64,000 nt of DNA from Mesobacterium_A hydrothermale (GTDB taxonomy: Bacteria; Pseudomonadota; Alphaproteobacteria; Rhodobacterales; Rhodobacteraceae), in assembly GCF_035818635.1 (NCBI RefSeq), contig NZ_JAYLLH010000002.1, positions 213,388-277,387 of the forward strand, read 5' to 3'. Made by a program: the position numbers and the translations under genes. The notes beneath the pieces are model-generated. The model did not search any database, was not told the origin of the DNA, and worked only from the letters and a program-made list of their open reading frames with translations. Shown piece by piece: positions 27,120 through 36,332 of this stretch (position 1 is its first letter; each line of letters begins with the position of its first letter).

Positions 27120-27159
27120 CCGGCCCCCCGATCCTGCGATCGGGGGGCCGGTTCTTTTT
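27120..27159. terminator. strong hairpin downstream of the large RTX gene
   Basis: A perfect 14-bp stem (CCGGCCCCCCGATC, loop CTGC, and its complement) is followed on the plus strand by TTCTTTTT. It lies about 20 bases beyond the stop of the RTX gene, which runs on the minus strand. The T-tract is on the plus-strand side, so it would end plus-strand transcripts best, but the stem alone can stop transcription from the RTX gene. Confidence 0.6.
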
Positions 27160-27177
27160 GGCTGGTGTTGGCCAGGA

Positions 27178-30100
27178 TCAGACGAACATGTCGTCGGTGA
27201 ACTCGGCCAGGGTGGTGTTTTCGAAGGTCACCATGACACCTTGTGCGCGGAACACGACGTCGGCGCCGTCCTGATCCATGTCGGCCAGGGCGTCAGCCAT
27301 GGAGCCATAGCCGAAGTCGTCGAACCGCAGGTAGTCCCAGGCTTCGAGGTCCAGCACGACTGTGTCGCCGTTTTCGTCGGCATCGAAGACGAACATGTCT
27401 GCAAGGATGCCACCCGAAACGATGTTGTCGCCGTTGCCGGGTTCGATGGTGTCATCGACCCCTTGCGCACGGACCCAGTCCTTCAGCGCTGCGGAGCTGC
27501 TGGCCACGAATTCCGAACTTTGGGCGAAGCCTTGCACCACGGCGGCGCGCGATGTGCCGCCGTCCAGTGCGGAGGTCCAGCTTGCCAGGCCACCGGCATC
27601 GGCATCGCGGTCCAGAACGTTTTGATACAGCAGGTTGACGAATTCGCCGTTGTCGAGCGCGCCATAGGTTGCCTGGAATTCCAGTCCGTTGACGAAGGCG
27701 GCCACAACCTGCTGATAGTCCCAGCCCGAAGCCAAGTTGTCGGTCCACGTCAGGAAGCCGCCAAGGTCCGGTGCGCGGTCCAGCGTGGCCTGGTACATAC
27801 GGAACACGTCGTCGGCCCACAGCGATTGGGTCTGTGCTTCGACAAAGCTTTGGGCATCTGCGTTGGTCGTGGCCTTGAACTCGGCGCTTTCCGAAAGGCC
27901 CAGCACAACGCTTTGACGCGACGCACCGTCGTCAAGCAGGTCCAGCCAGCTTGCCAGTCCGCCGGCATCCGGGGCGCGGCCCAGAACGTTCCAGTACAGC
28001 AGCGAAACGAAGTCTTCGTTGTCGAGCGGGCCATAGGCGGCGCTGAATTCGGCACTGTTGACAAAGGCGCGGGCAACATCGTTCAGGCTGGTGCCGCCTT
28101 CGGCGAGCGCTTGGGTCCAGCTGAGCAGCCCGCCCTTGTCGGGTTCGCGGCCCAGCGTGGCTTCGTACAGGCGGTACACCTGGCGCGCCTCGGTGCTGTA
28201 ATAGGCCGGAGCAAAGCCATCGGCGTGGATGATATCGTCCTTGACGTCGGGCTCTTCCAGTTCCGACGGGGGCACAGCGATGTCCCCGGGTGCGGGGGCA
28301 GAGCCGCCGCTGCCTGCGAGGGTCGCGAAGGACTGCATCAGGGTTTCGCCACGGGCGTTCGGCACTTCCTGGTAGTCGACCCACAGGCCGATCACACCAT
28401 AGGAGTCAAAGGACTGGATTTCACCGTATTCGACCACGGCATCGCCGTCGTCCATCCACAGCGCAAGCCCGTCGAGTTCCGAACCGATCAGTTCGCCGTT
28501 GCCATCAATGTCGCGAAGGGACAGTTTTTCATAGCCATTGACATACATGCCGCCTTCGTCGCCGAACAGGCGGCTGCCGTCCATGTCCACGGCGGCCCTG
28601 CCGTCGCTGTCGTCGATCAGAAGGCCGTCGCCGTCGCCGGCAAGCCATTCGATCCGTTCCAGCGTGCCATCGCCGTCGATGTCGAACACCACGGTGTTGC
28701 CCATGGTGGTGTCGACGCGGTCGCGCGCGGTTGACGGGCCGGTGACACCGATCACGCCGTCGCCGTTCAGGTCCAGCGCGATGGGCGAAGCCACGCGGGT
28801 TTCGTCCGCCGCCAGGCAGATATTGATCGAAAACTGCTTGCCGTTGGCATCGCTCACGGTTGCGGTGGTTTCGAAGGCGTCGGGCAGGGCGTCAAGCTGG
28901 GCCGGGGTCAGCGACAAGTCGCGAGCGCCGAATTCCAGCCGGATCATGTCGTCGTCGACATCAACCTTGAGCGTGTCAAGCCCGGTCACGCCAAGCGCCG
29001 CGAACACATCTTCGTAGGCGGTGGTATCGATGCCCTCGAAGGTGAACGGACCGTCTTCGCCGAACAGCGCTTCGATCGGCATGGTGATCTTGAGGTCCAG
29101 CTTGCCGCTGCCGCCGTGATAGCTCCAGCTTGCGTCGATGCCGTCATCGGCACGAGCGGTGCAGGACACCTGGTGGAACCAGACGTCTTCGGTCAGGATC
29201 TGCGGGCCGTCCAGAACCGGATCGACGGTGACGAAGTGGGCCGCGCTTGCGCGGTCGCCGGTGGCGTCCTCGACCATGTAGGAAATCACCGCGGTCCCGT
29301 GGAAGTCGGGGGCCGGGTTGAAGGTGACGGTGCCATCGTTGTTGACCTCGACCGAGCCCTGCTCGGGCGGGACACTGGCCGCGATCACGGTCAGGTCATC
29401 GCCATCCGGATGGCTGTCGTTGGCCAGAACGTTCAGGACGATGGGTGTGTCTTCGTTCGTGGTGTCGCGGTCGTTGCGCGCCACCGGAGCGTCGTCCATC
29501 GGGTTGATGACAACGGTGTGAATGGCGCTGTCCTGGTCGCCGTCAGGGTCTTCGACGGTATAGGCGATTTCCACGGTGCCATTGAAATCCTGCGTCGGCG
29601 CAAAGGTGACCGATCCGTCGGGGTTCAACGTCACGGTGCCCTGTTCCGGCGGTACCGACGCGGCGACCACGGTCAGCGGGTCGGCGTTGGGGTGGCCGTC
29701 GTTGTCAAGAAGGGTCAGCACGATCGACGTGTCTTCGTCCATCGTCTGGGTATCGTCCCGCGCAATCGGCGGCGCATCCCATGCGCAACCGTACAGAACC
29801 TGCCCCAGGATCGGGGTTTCGGTGATGCCGGTCAGCACGATCCGGTCATCCGGCGCACCGCCCAGCCAGGTGATCGTGGCGATCTGGGTGTCGGGATCGT
29901 AGGACAGGGTGATATCGCCTTCGTCCACGCCTTCGATCACCACCCGATCAGAGCCAAGGGTAAAGTCGGTCACGGTATCGGTGCCGGTGTCGGTGCGGCC
30001 ACGGAAGGTGTCGCAGCCCGCGCCGCCGGTCAGGATGTCGTTGCCTGTGCCGCCGTCCAGATCGTCATTGCCACCGTTGCCGCGCAGCGTGTCCGCACCT

Positions 30101-31269
30101 GCGCCGCCGTTCAGATCGTCGTCGCCTTCGGGGCAGACCTGGGTGCCTTCCTCGACGGTCTGGCTGCTGGCGACCACTGTCGAGCTGCCGTCATTCATTA
30201 CGACACGCACTTCGATCACGTCGTCAGCGCCGGTTTCCAGACCGTCGATGACCGCTTCGTAGCGCAGACCAAGCGGGGTCTGTTCCAGCGCGTCGGGGGA
30301 CAGCGTGCTGTGCAGAGCGCCGTTCAGATAGAATTCGACCCGGTCGATCCCGGCGGCATCCACCGGCGATTGCAGGATCGTATTGTCGATCTGGTCATAG
30401 TCCAGGATGACGTCGACCGAGTTGTTGCGCAGTCCATCATCGACATAGTCGAGGCGCGAGTCATCCGTCAGCCCCGCGCCAAATCCAAGCGCGATGATTT
30501 CAGCGTCGAGGCCGTTCGGGTCGATCAGCGTCGCGACCTCATCGGTATAAGACGACGGGTCCGAATTCGGTACGTTGGGCTGGCCGTCCGACATGAAATA
30601 GACGAGGTTTTCGCCGCCGTTGCTGTTCTGGGTGTTCAGATAGCTGATGGCCTGCTGAAGCCCGGCTTCGTAGTTGGTGGTGCTGAGCGGGCGCAGGGTG
30701 TTGGCGGCATCGACGATGTCGAGCGTGCCGTTGTTGTTGTCGTCCTGGCCAGCGGTATAGGTGCCGACGATCCAGCCATAGTTGGTAAAGGCAATCAGGC
30801 TGAAATTCGCGTCGGGGCGTTGCAGGTCGTCGACGAACGCGGTGACCAGTGTCTTGAGCGCCTGAACTTCAGCGTCGAGGATGCGTTCGTTGTCGCCATC
30901 GTTGTCCAGATCGCCAGCGGACCCGCCGGTCGAGCCGGACACGTCGATGATCACCGCGACGTTCAGCGGGTCAACCATCACCGATTTGGAAATGATGCCT
31001 TCGGCGATCACGGTGTCGCAGGTGGTGGCATCGGGCAGCGTCAGCGTGACCGAGGCGTTTTGCTGGCCGCCGTCAAAGGTCACGTTTGCACTGGAGGTTT
31101 GTATGTTCATGGCGGATGCGGCCATCGCGTCGCCAAACAGCAGATCGGCACCGTCGTTGCCGTTCAGCGTGTCGTCACCGGGCAGACCTGCCATGATGTC
31201 GGACTCGTTGGTGCCGTTGATTTCGTTGTTGTCAAAATTACCGACAAGAGCGGTCTGAGTCGTTGGCAT
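27178..31269 (-). CDS. giant secreted RTX protein with VWA, cadherin-like and DUF4214 domains
   Basis: 1363 residues, no Sec signal, acidic, as expected of a type I secretion substrate. In order: RTX-type Gly/Asp repeats at ~15-50; a von Willebrand A domain with the metal-site motif DVSGSTG at 109-115; more RTX nonapeptides at ~385-425; two tandem cadherin-like repeats at ~500-690 (VPPEQGTVTLNPDGSVTF and a near copy); calcium-binding DxDxDG segments at ~830-1000; at least three DUF4214 units (LYEATLGREPDKGGL, LYWNVLGRAPDAGGL, MYQATLDRAPDLGGF) at ~1040-1280; and a closing C-terminal module. It probably acts in adhesion or biofilm at the cell surface. GGAGG lies five bases before the ATG. No secretion genes are adjacent. 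It shares its last ~250 residues with the protein at 46627. Confidence 0.88.
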   Translation of the reverse strand: MPTTQTALVGNFDNNEINGTNESDIMAGLPGDDTLNGNDGADLLFGDAMAASAMNIQTSSANVTFDGGQQNASVTLTLPDATTCDTVIAEGIISKSVMVDPLNVAVIIDVSGSTGGSAGDLDNDGDNERILDAEVQALKTLVTAFVDDLQRPDANFSLIAFTNYGWIVGTYTAGQDDNNNGTLDIVDAANTLRPLSTTNYEAGLQQAISYLNTQNSNGGENLVYFMSDGQPNVPNSDPSSYTDEVATLIDPNGLDAEIIALGFGAGLTDDSRLDYVDDGLRNNSVDVILDYDQIDNTILQSPVDAAGIDRVEFYLNGALHSTLSPDALEQTPLGLRYEAVIDGLETGADDVIEVRVVMNDGSSTVVASSQTVEEGTQVCPEGDDDLNGGAGADTLRGNGGNDDLDGGTGNDILTGGAGCDTFRGRTDTGTDTVTDFTLGSDRVVIEGVDEGDITLSYDPDTQIATITWLGGAPDDRIVLTGITETPILGQVLYGCAWDAPPIARDDTQTMDEDTSIVLTLLDNDGHPNADPLTVVAASVPPEQGTVTLNPDGSVTFAPTQDFNGTVEIAYTVEDPDGDQDSAIHTVVINPMDDAPVARNDRDTTNEDTPIVLNVLANDSHPDGDDLTVIAASVPPEQGSVEVNNDGTVTFNPAPDFHGTAVISYMVEDATGDRASAAHFVTVDPVLDGPQILTEDVWFHQVSCTARADDGIDASWSYHGGSGKLDLKITMPIEALFGEDGPFTFEGIDTTAYEDVFAALGVTGLDTLKVDVDDDMIRLEFGARDLSLTPAQLDALPDAFETTATVSDANGKQFSINICLAADETRVASPIALDLNGDGVIGVTGPSTARDRVDTTMGNTVVFDIDGDGTLERIEWLAGDGDGLLIDDSDGRAAVDMDGSRLFGDEGGMYVNGYEKLSLRDIDGNGELIGSELDGLALWMDDGDAVVEYGEIQSFDSYGVIGLWVDYQEVPNARGETLMQSFATLAGSGGSAPAPGDIAVPPSELEEPDVKDDIIHADGFAPAYYSTEARQVYRLYEATLGREPDKGGLLSWTQALAEGGTSLNDVARAFVNSAEFSAAYGPLDNEDFVSLLYWNVLGRAPDAGGLASWLDLLDDGASRQSVVLGLSESAEFKATTNADAQSFVEAQTQSLWADDVFRMYQATLDRAPDLGGFLTWTDNLASGWDYQQVVAAFVNGLEFQATYGALDNGEFVNLLYQNVLDRDADAGGLASWTSALDGGTSRAAVVQGFAQSSEFVASSSAALKDWVRAQGVDDTIEPGNGDNIVSGGILADMFVFDADENGDTVVLDLEAWDYLRFDDFGYGSMADALADMDQDGADVVFRAQGVMVTFENTTLAEFTDDMFV

Positions 31270-31529
31270 GGAACCTCCAGGTATTCGGGCGCGAACGTGG
31301 TCCTCGTTGGCGGTGGCCAGCGGGGCTCGCGGAGCAGTTGATTGGGAAACCAGCGAACAGGGTACAAAACAGGCAACACTCGTTGCCTCTATTTCGAGTC
31401 AAATTGTGTCTGCTTTTGGGCCCGCACGGGGTGTTTCGGCGGCGTTTGAAAAATTCCGAGGGTGCAGGCGATCCGCCGCTGACAGGCAGGGCTGTCAGCG
31501 ATCGGGCGCGAAACCGGGGGCTTTGGGGC

Positions 31530-32450
31530 TCAGGCTTTGCGCGAAAACGGGTCCGTAGGCGTGTTCAGCCGCAGGTGTCGCATGAAACTGCGCACGCTGC
31601 GCGGAATGGCGTGGTGATCGGAAATGGCAAAATTCACCCGGTACGAGATTGGCGAGGTGAACGGCACAAAGGCGGTATCGTCGGCGCGGTAGTGATACAG
31701 TGGGAACGGGTTGATGATCGCCACGCCCAACCCTTCACGTGCCAGGTCGGACGCCGCGAAAGAGGTGGATACCTCGGCCACGACATGCGGCTTTGCGCGG
31801 GCCTGCGCCAGCAGCCTGTCCAGTTGGTTGCGCCGGGCGTGGCGTTTGGACAGTTGGATCAGATCGACGCCGTGAAGGTCCTCGGGGCGGACTTCCGCGC
31901 GGTTGGCCAGCGGGTGATCACGGCTCATGGCGCAGACCGCCTGCGCCACGCGATAGGGCACGGTCTTGACCCCGGCGCGGGTGCTGTCGACACCGAAAAC
32001 CCCAAGGTCGAACCGGTCGTCCAGAATACCGCGCACCACTTCCTCTGAGGTGTTGACCTCGAAGCTGACGTAGATGTGCGGGTTGGTACGCAGGAACGTG
32101 TTGATCTGACCCACCAGGAACCTGTGGGCAAAGGTCGGCGGTGCGATCAGGCGCAGGGTTTCCTGCACCGGTTCGGCCGGACCGTCGATCAGATCAAGAG
32201 CGTCGAACAGCGAATCAAGCCGCCGATTCAGGCGAACGGCCTCTTGCGTCGGGCGCAGACGGCCGGAATCGCGCTCAAATAATGTGCAGCCCAGCCGCGC
32301 CTCCAGCGTCGAGATCGACCGGCTGACCGCCGATTGGGACAGGCCCAGTTGCGCCGAGGCGGCGGTCGTCGTGCCCGATTGCATCAATGCCCTAAGGGCC
32401 TCGTATTCGGAAATCGAGTGCCAGCGCTTGCTGTGCCGGGTCTGCGCCAT
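31530..32450 (-). CDS. LysR-family transcriptional regulator
   Basis: 306 residues. The N-terminal helix-turn-helix is AASAQLGLSQSAVSRSISTL followed by the wing (LGCTLFER), then a substrate-binding-like effector domain starting near residue 95 (LRLIAPPTFAHRFL). It is divergent from the dipeptidase and peptide-transporter genes, with about 105 bases between the starts that hold a palindrome and a repeated word, so it most likely controls that operon and itself. The inducer is unknown, possibly a dipeptide or amino acid. Confidence 0.88.
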   Translation of the reverse strand: MAQTRHSKRWHSISEYEALRALMQSGTTTAASAQLGLSQSAVSRSISTLEARLGCTLFERDSGRLRPTQEAVRLNRRLDSLFDALDLIDGPAEPVQETLRLIAPPTFAHRFLVGQINTFLRTNPHIYVSFEVNTSEEVVRGILDDRFDLGVFGVDSTRAGVKTVPYRVAQAVCAMSRDHPLANRAEVRPEDLHGVDLIQLSKRHARRNQLDRLLAQARAKPHVVAEVSTSFAASDLAREGLGVAIINPFPLYHYRADDTAFVPFTSPISYRVNFAISDHHAIPRSVRSFMRHLRLNTPTDPFSRKA

Positions 32451-32470
32451 GTTCTGAAAAGCTCCTACCT

Positions 32471-32510
32471 CTATGCGTTTTTATCATAGCCTTTTTTCTG
32501 GGCTATGCGT
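32471..32510. promoter_or_regulatory. probable LysR operator region
   Basis: A palindrome ATAGCC-N9-GGCTAT occupies 32486-32506, and the word CTATGCGT occurs twice in the same direction, at 32471-32478 and 32503-32510, 32 bases apart (about three helical turns). This lies between the divergent LysR and dipeptidase genes, as expected for a two-part LysR-type site. Confidence 0.55.
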
Positions 32511-32555
32511 CAACCGTCGGTCACCATCGGGGCGTCGTCTAAAAAGGTGTTATCG

Positions 32556-33614
32556 ATGTCTCCGACACGCCCGCTCATCTTTGATGGGCACAATGATCTG
32601 CTTTTGAAACTTTACCGCGCTGGCGGTCCGGCGCATGCACGCCAGTTCCTGGAAGGTCTGGACGGGGCGATTGATTTGCCGATGTCGAAGGCCGGTGGCT
32701 TCGGAGGCGGATTCTTCGCGGTTTTCGTGCCATCGCCCGTCGATCTGGACGAGAAATTCGACGCGATGACCCAGCCCAGCTATGACCTGGCGCTGCCCGA
32801 TGCGATCGACTGGGAAGACGCGGTGCCAGTGGTGCTGAACCAGGCCGCGATCCTTTTTGAGCTTGAACGGCTTGGTGCGTTGAAGGTCTGCCGCAGCGCC
32901 GGCGATATCCGCGCCGCGATGGATTCGGGGATCATGGCGGCGATCTTTCATATCGAGGGCGCGGAAGGCATCGACAGTGACCTGCACACGCTTGATGTGC
33001 TCTATGCCGCAGGACTTCGGTCGCTTGGCCCAGTCTGGAGCCGCCCGAACGTGTTCGGCGAAGGTGTGCCGTTCCGTTTTCCGTCCAGCCCCGACATTGG
33101 CGGCGGGTTGACCGATTTCGGCACACGGCTGGTCCGGCGGTGCAATGAACTGGGGATCATGGTAGACTTGTCGCACCTGAACGAAGCAGGGTTCTGGGAC
33201 GTGGCCCGGATTTCCGATGCGCCATTGGTAGCGACCCATTCCAATGCGTGGGTGTTGTCGAACCATTCGCGCAACCTGACCGACGATCAGTTGCGCGCGA
33301 TTGCCGACAGCGATGGTATGGTCGGGCTGAACTATGCCGTCGCCTTCCTGCGCGACGACGGCCAGATGGACACCAGTGTCACGCTGGAGACCATGATGCG
33401 CCATCTTGATCACCTGATGGCGATCCTGGGCGAGGACCGCGTTGGTCTGGGGTCGGACTATGACGGGGCCAAGGTGCCCGAAGCGATCACCACCATCGCA
33501 GACCTGCCGAACCTGAGGGCGGCGATGGACGAACACGGATACGGGGCAGAGTTGATCGAAAAGCTGTGCCACGGCAATTGGCTGCGTGTGCTGGCCAAGA
33601 CCTGGGGCGGCTGA
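32556..33614 (+). CDS. membrane dipeptidase (peptidase M19, renal dipeptidase family)
   Basis: 352 residues of a zinc-dependent amidohydrolase-fold peptidase. The metal site begins with FDGHNDLLLK (H-x-D), continues with IEGAEGID, VDLSHLNE and ATHSNAW, and ends with GLGSDYDGA. The family cleaves dipeptides, including those with a D-residue at the C-terminal side. There is no signal peptide, so it acts in the cytoplasm. It heads an operon with five peptide ABC transporter genes: imported dipeptides would be split here. I chose the ATG at 32556; the upstream in-frame start lies inside the operator region. Confidence 0.9.
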   Translation: MSPTRPLIFDGHNDLLLKLYRAGGPAHARQFLEGLDGAIDLPMSKAGGFGGGFFAVFVPSPVDLDEKFDAMTQPSYDLALPDAIDWEDAVPVVLNQAAILFELERLGALKVCRSAGDIRAAMDSGIMAAIFHIEGAEGIDSDLHTLDVLYAAGLRSLGPVWSRPNVFGEGVPFRFPSSPDIGGGLTDFGTRLVRRCNELGIMVDLSHLNEAGFWDVARISDAPLVATHSNAWVLSNHSRNLTDDQLRAIADSDGMVGLNYAVAFLRDDGQMDTSVTLETMMRHLDHLMAILGEDRVGLGSDYDGAKVPEAITTIADLPNLRAAMDEHGYGAELIEKLCHGNWLRVLAKTWGG

Positions 33615-33680
33615 TGTGCCACCCCCAATAACGAAGAAACCGAAACCCGAAAGACGAACTGACAGGAGAGGTACTATCAA

Positions 33681-35273
33681 ATGACCCTGATGAAGAACTT
33701 GATGGGCAGCGCCGCAATCGGCCTTGCCCTGATGGCGGGACCGGCGGCCTTTGCCGAAACCCCGGCCAACATGCTGGTCGTGGCCATGCGCATCGACGAC
33801 ATCACCACGCTGGACCCGGCGGAAAGCTTTGAATTCGCCGGCGGCGACGTCAGCCGAAATCTTTACATGAAGCTGGTGAACTTCGATCCGCTGAACCTCA
33901 ATGCCGGTTACCAGCCGGAAATCGCCGAAAGCTGGACGGTCTCGGAGGACAAGAAGACCATCACCTTCAAGATCCGCGACGGGCTGACCTTCAGCTCTGG
34001 CAACCCGGTCACCGCGGAAGACGTGGAATTCTCGCTGCAGCGCGCAGTTCTGCTGAACAAGACCCCGGCCTTCATCCTGACCCAGTTCGGCTTTACCGCC
34101 GACAACGTGGCCGAAACCATCAAGGCCGATGGCGATACCGTGTCGATCACCACCGACAAGCCCTATGCGACCTCGTTCGTGCTGAACTGCCTAACCGCCA
34201 CGATCGGTGGCATCGTCGACAAGAAGACCGTCATGGAACATGACATGGACGGCGACCTGGGCAATGGCTGGCTCAAGACCAACGCGGCGGGCTCCGGCGC
34301 CTATACCCTGATGGGCTGGAAGCCCAATGAAAGCGTGACCCTGAAATCCAACCCGACCTATTATCGCGGCGCCCCGGCGATGGAGCGCGTGATCATCCGC
34401 CATGTGCAGGAATCCGCGTCGCAGCGCCTGTTGCTGGAACGCGGCGATATCGACGTGGCCCGCAACCTGAACCCCGAAGACATCGCAGGTGTCACGGGCG
34501 AAGCCGGGCTGAAGGTGTTGGACGAGCTCAAGGGCCGTCTGATGTACCTGTCGCTGAACCAGAAGCACCCGGTGCTGTCCAAGCCCGAAGTGCGCGAAGC
34601 GTTCAAGTACCTGGTCGACTACGAAGGCATGACCCAGTCCTTCCTGAAGGGCCAGTATACCGTTCACCAGAACTTCCTGCCGGCCACCTATCTGGGCGCG
34701 TCGGATGAAAACCCGTTCTCGCTGAACGTCGAGAAAGCCAAGGCCCTGCTGGCCGAAGCAGGAGTTGACGGGCTGGAACTGAATGTCGGCGTGCGTGAAG
34801 CGCAGGAACGTCTGGAAATCGCGCAAAGCGTGCAGAACACCGCCGCTCAGGTCGGCATCAAACTGAACCTGACGGTGGGTACCGGCAAGCAGATCCTGGG
34901 CATGTACCGTGCCCGTGAACTGGACGTGTATGTTGGGGCCTGGGGCCCGGATTACCCGGATCCGCAGACCAACGCGGGCACCTTTGCCTATAACCCCGAC
35001 AATTCCGACGAAGCGGGCGCGACCGGCCTGCTGGCCTGGCGGAATGCGTGGGATCCGGGCGACATGACCCAGAAGGTGCTGGATGCGGTGGTCGAAAACG
35101 ACCGCGACAAGCGCGCCGCGATGTATCAGGACATCCAGGCCGAATTCCGCGAAACGTCGCCCTTCATCATCGTGGCCCAGCAGATCGAACAGAACGCGAT
35201 GCAGGACGGAGTGACCAACTTCTCGGGTGGTCAGGCCATCACCTCGGCGTCCTATTGGCAGGTAACCAAGTAA
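33681..35273 (+). CDS. peptide ABC transporter, periplasmic binding protein
   Basis: 530 residues. The signal peptide (IGLALMAGPAAFA|ET) precedes a family 5 solute-binding fold: DDITTLDPAESFEF, DGLTFSSGNPVTAEDV, KPYATSFVLN and YVGAWGPDYPDP. Length and motifs fit DppA-type dipeptide binding proteins, but relatives also bind other short peptides or opines. AGGAGAGG precedes the ATG at 33681. The permease ATG follows the stop directly with no gap. The M19 dipeptidase upstream points to dipeptides as substrate. Confidence 0.9.
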   Translation: MTLMKNLMGSAAIGLALMAGPAAFAETPANMLVVAMRIDDITTLDPAESFEFAGGDVSRNLYMKLVNFDPLNLNAGYQPEIAESWTVSEDKKTITFKIRDGLTFSSGNPVTAEDVEFSLQRAVLLNKTPAFILTQFGFTADNVAETIKADGDTVSITTDKPYATSFVLNCLTATIGGIVDKKTVMEHDMDGDLGNGWLKTNAAGSGAYTLMGWKPNESVTLKSNPTYYRGAPAMERVIIRHVQESASQRLLLERGDIDVARNLNPEDIAGVTGEAGLKVLDELKGRLMYLSLNQKHPVLSKPEVREAFKYLVDYEGMTQSFLKGQYTVHQNFLPATYLGASDENPFSLNVEKAKALLAEAGVDGLELNVGVREAQERLEIAQSVQNTAAQVGIKLNLTVGTGKQILGMYRARELDVYVGAWGPDYPDPQTNAGTFAYNPDNSDEAGATGLLAWRNAWDPGDMTQKVLDAVVENDRDKRAAMYQDIQAEFRETSPFIIVAQQIEQNAMQDGVTNFSGGQAITSASYWQVTK

Positions 35274-36332
35274 ATGGCTTCGGTAGATACCGACAAGGGG
35301 GGGCGCCGCGTGGCGCCCCTTCCGTCATGGCTGCGCCGCGTGCTGGTCACGGCGGGCACGGTTGCGGCAACCATGCTGGGGCTTTTGTTCGTCACCTTCC
35401 TGATCGGGCGGGTGATGCCGCTGGACCCGGTTCTGGCCATCGTGGGCGAACGCGCCAGCAAAGAAGTCTATGACGCCGCCTTTCACGACCTTGGGCTGGA
35501 CAAGCCGTTGGTCGTTCAGTTTCTTTACTATCTTTCGGATGTGGTGCGGGGCGATTTCGGCATGTCGCTGCTGACAGCCCACCCGGTGTCCGAAGACATT
35601 CGCCGCGTCTTTCCCGCAACGATGGAACTGGCCACGCTGGGCGTGTTCATCGGGGTCGTGCTGGGGGTGCCGCTGGGCGTGATTTCCGCCGTGAAACGCG
35701 GCAGCTGGATCGACCAGTTGGCCCGGGTCGTGACCCTGATCGGATATTCGATGCCGATCTTCTGGCTGGGCCTGATGGGGCTGCTGGTGTTTTACGGCGT
35801 TCTGGGGTGGGTCGGCGGACCGGGGCGGCTGGATATCTTTTATGAAGACATCGTGCCCACGGTGACCGGCATGATCCTGGTCGACAGCCTGCTTGCGGGC
35901 GACATCAGCGTGTTCAAGAATGCGTTTTCCCACATCATCCTGCCCGCGTCGCTGCTGGGCTATTATTCGCTGGCGTATATCAGCCGGATGACCCGCAGTT
36001 TCATGCTGGAACAGCTGAATTCCGAATATGTCACCACCGCGCGGGTGAAAGGCATGTCGGAACGGCAGGTGATCTGGATACACGTTTTCCGCAACATCCG
36101 GGTGCAGCTGATCACCGTGATCGCGCTGTCCTATGCCGGGCTGCTGGAAGGGTCGGTGCTGACCGAGATCATCTTCAGCTGGCCGGGCATCGGCAGCTAT
36201 ATCACCACCGCGCTGCTGAGCGCCGACATGAATGCCGTTCTGGGCGGGACCGTCGTTGTCGGGCTGATCTTTGTCTGCCTGAACATCTTTTCGGACCTCC
36301 TCTACCGGTTCTTTGACCCGAGGGCGAAATGA
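35274..36332 (+). CDS. peptide ABC transporter permease (DppB-like)
   Basis: 352 residues with about six hydrophobic segments. Features of the DppB/OppB family are the N-terminal LLFVTFLIGRVMPLDP, a periplasmic loop with GLDKPLVVQFLYYL, and the coupling region EYVTTARVKGMSERQVI. It forms one half of the membrane channel. Its ATG directly follows the TAA of the binding-protein gene, and its own stop overlaps the next start (ATGA). Confidence 0.9.
   Translation: MASVDTDKGGRRVAPLPSWLRRVLVTAGTVAATMLGLLFVTFLIGRVMPLDPVLAIVGERASKEVYDAAFHDLGLDKPLVVQFLYYLSDVVRGDFGMSLLTAHPVSEDIRRVFPATMELATLGVFIGVVLGVPLGVISAVKRGSWIDQLARVVTLIGYSMPIFWLGLMGLLVFYGVLGWVGGPGRLDIFYEDIVPTVTGMILVDSLLAGDISVFKNAFSHIILPASLLGYYSLAYISRMTRSFMLEQLNSEYVTTARVKGMSERQVIWIHVFRNIRVQLITVIALSYAGLLEGSVLTEIIFSWPGIGSYITTALLSADMNAVLGGTVVVGLIFVCLNIFSDLLYRFFDPRAK

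Noticed and set aside
27178..31269. Repeated words in the large gene as a possible CRISPR or DNA repeat
   Set aside because: They are protein-level repeats (RTX nonapeptides, cadherin-like and DUF4214 units) with diverged codons, not identical spaced DNA repeats. No CRISPR array was seen in the window.
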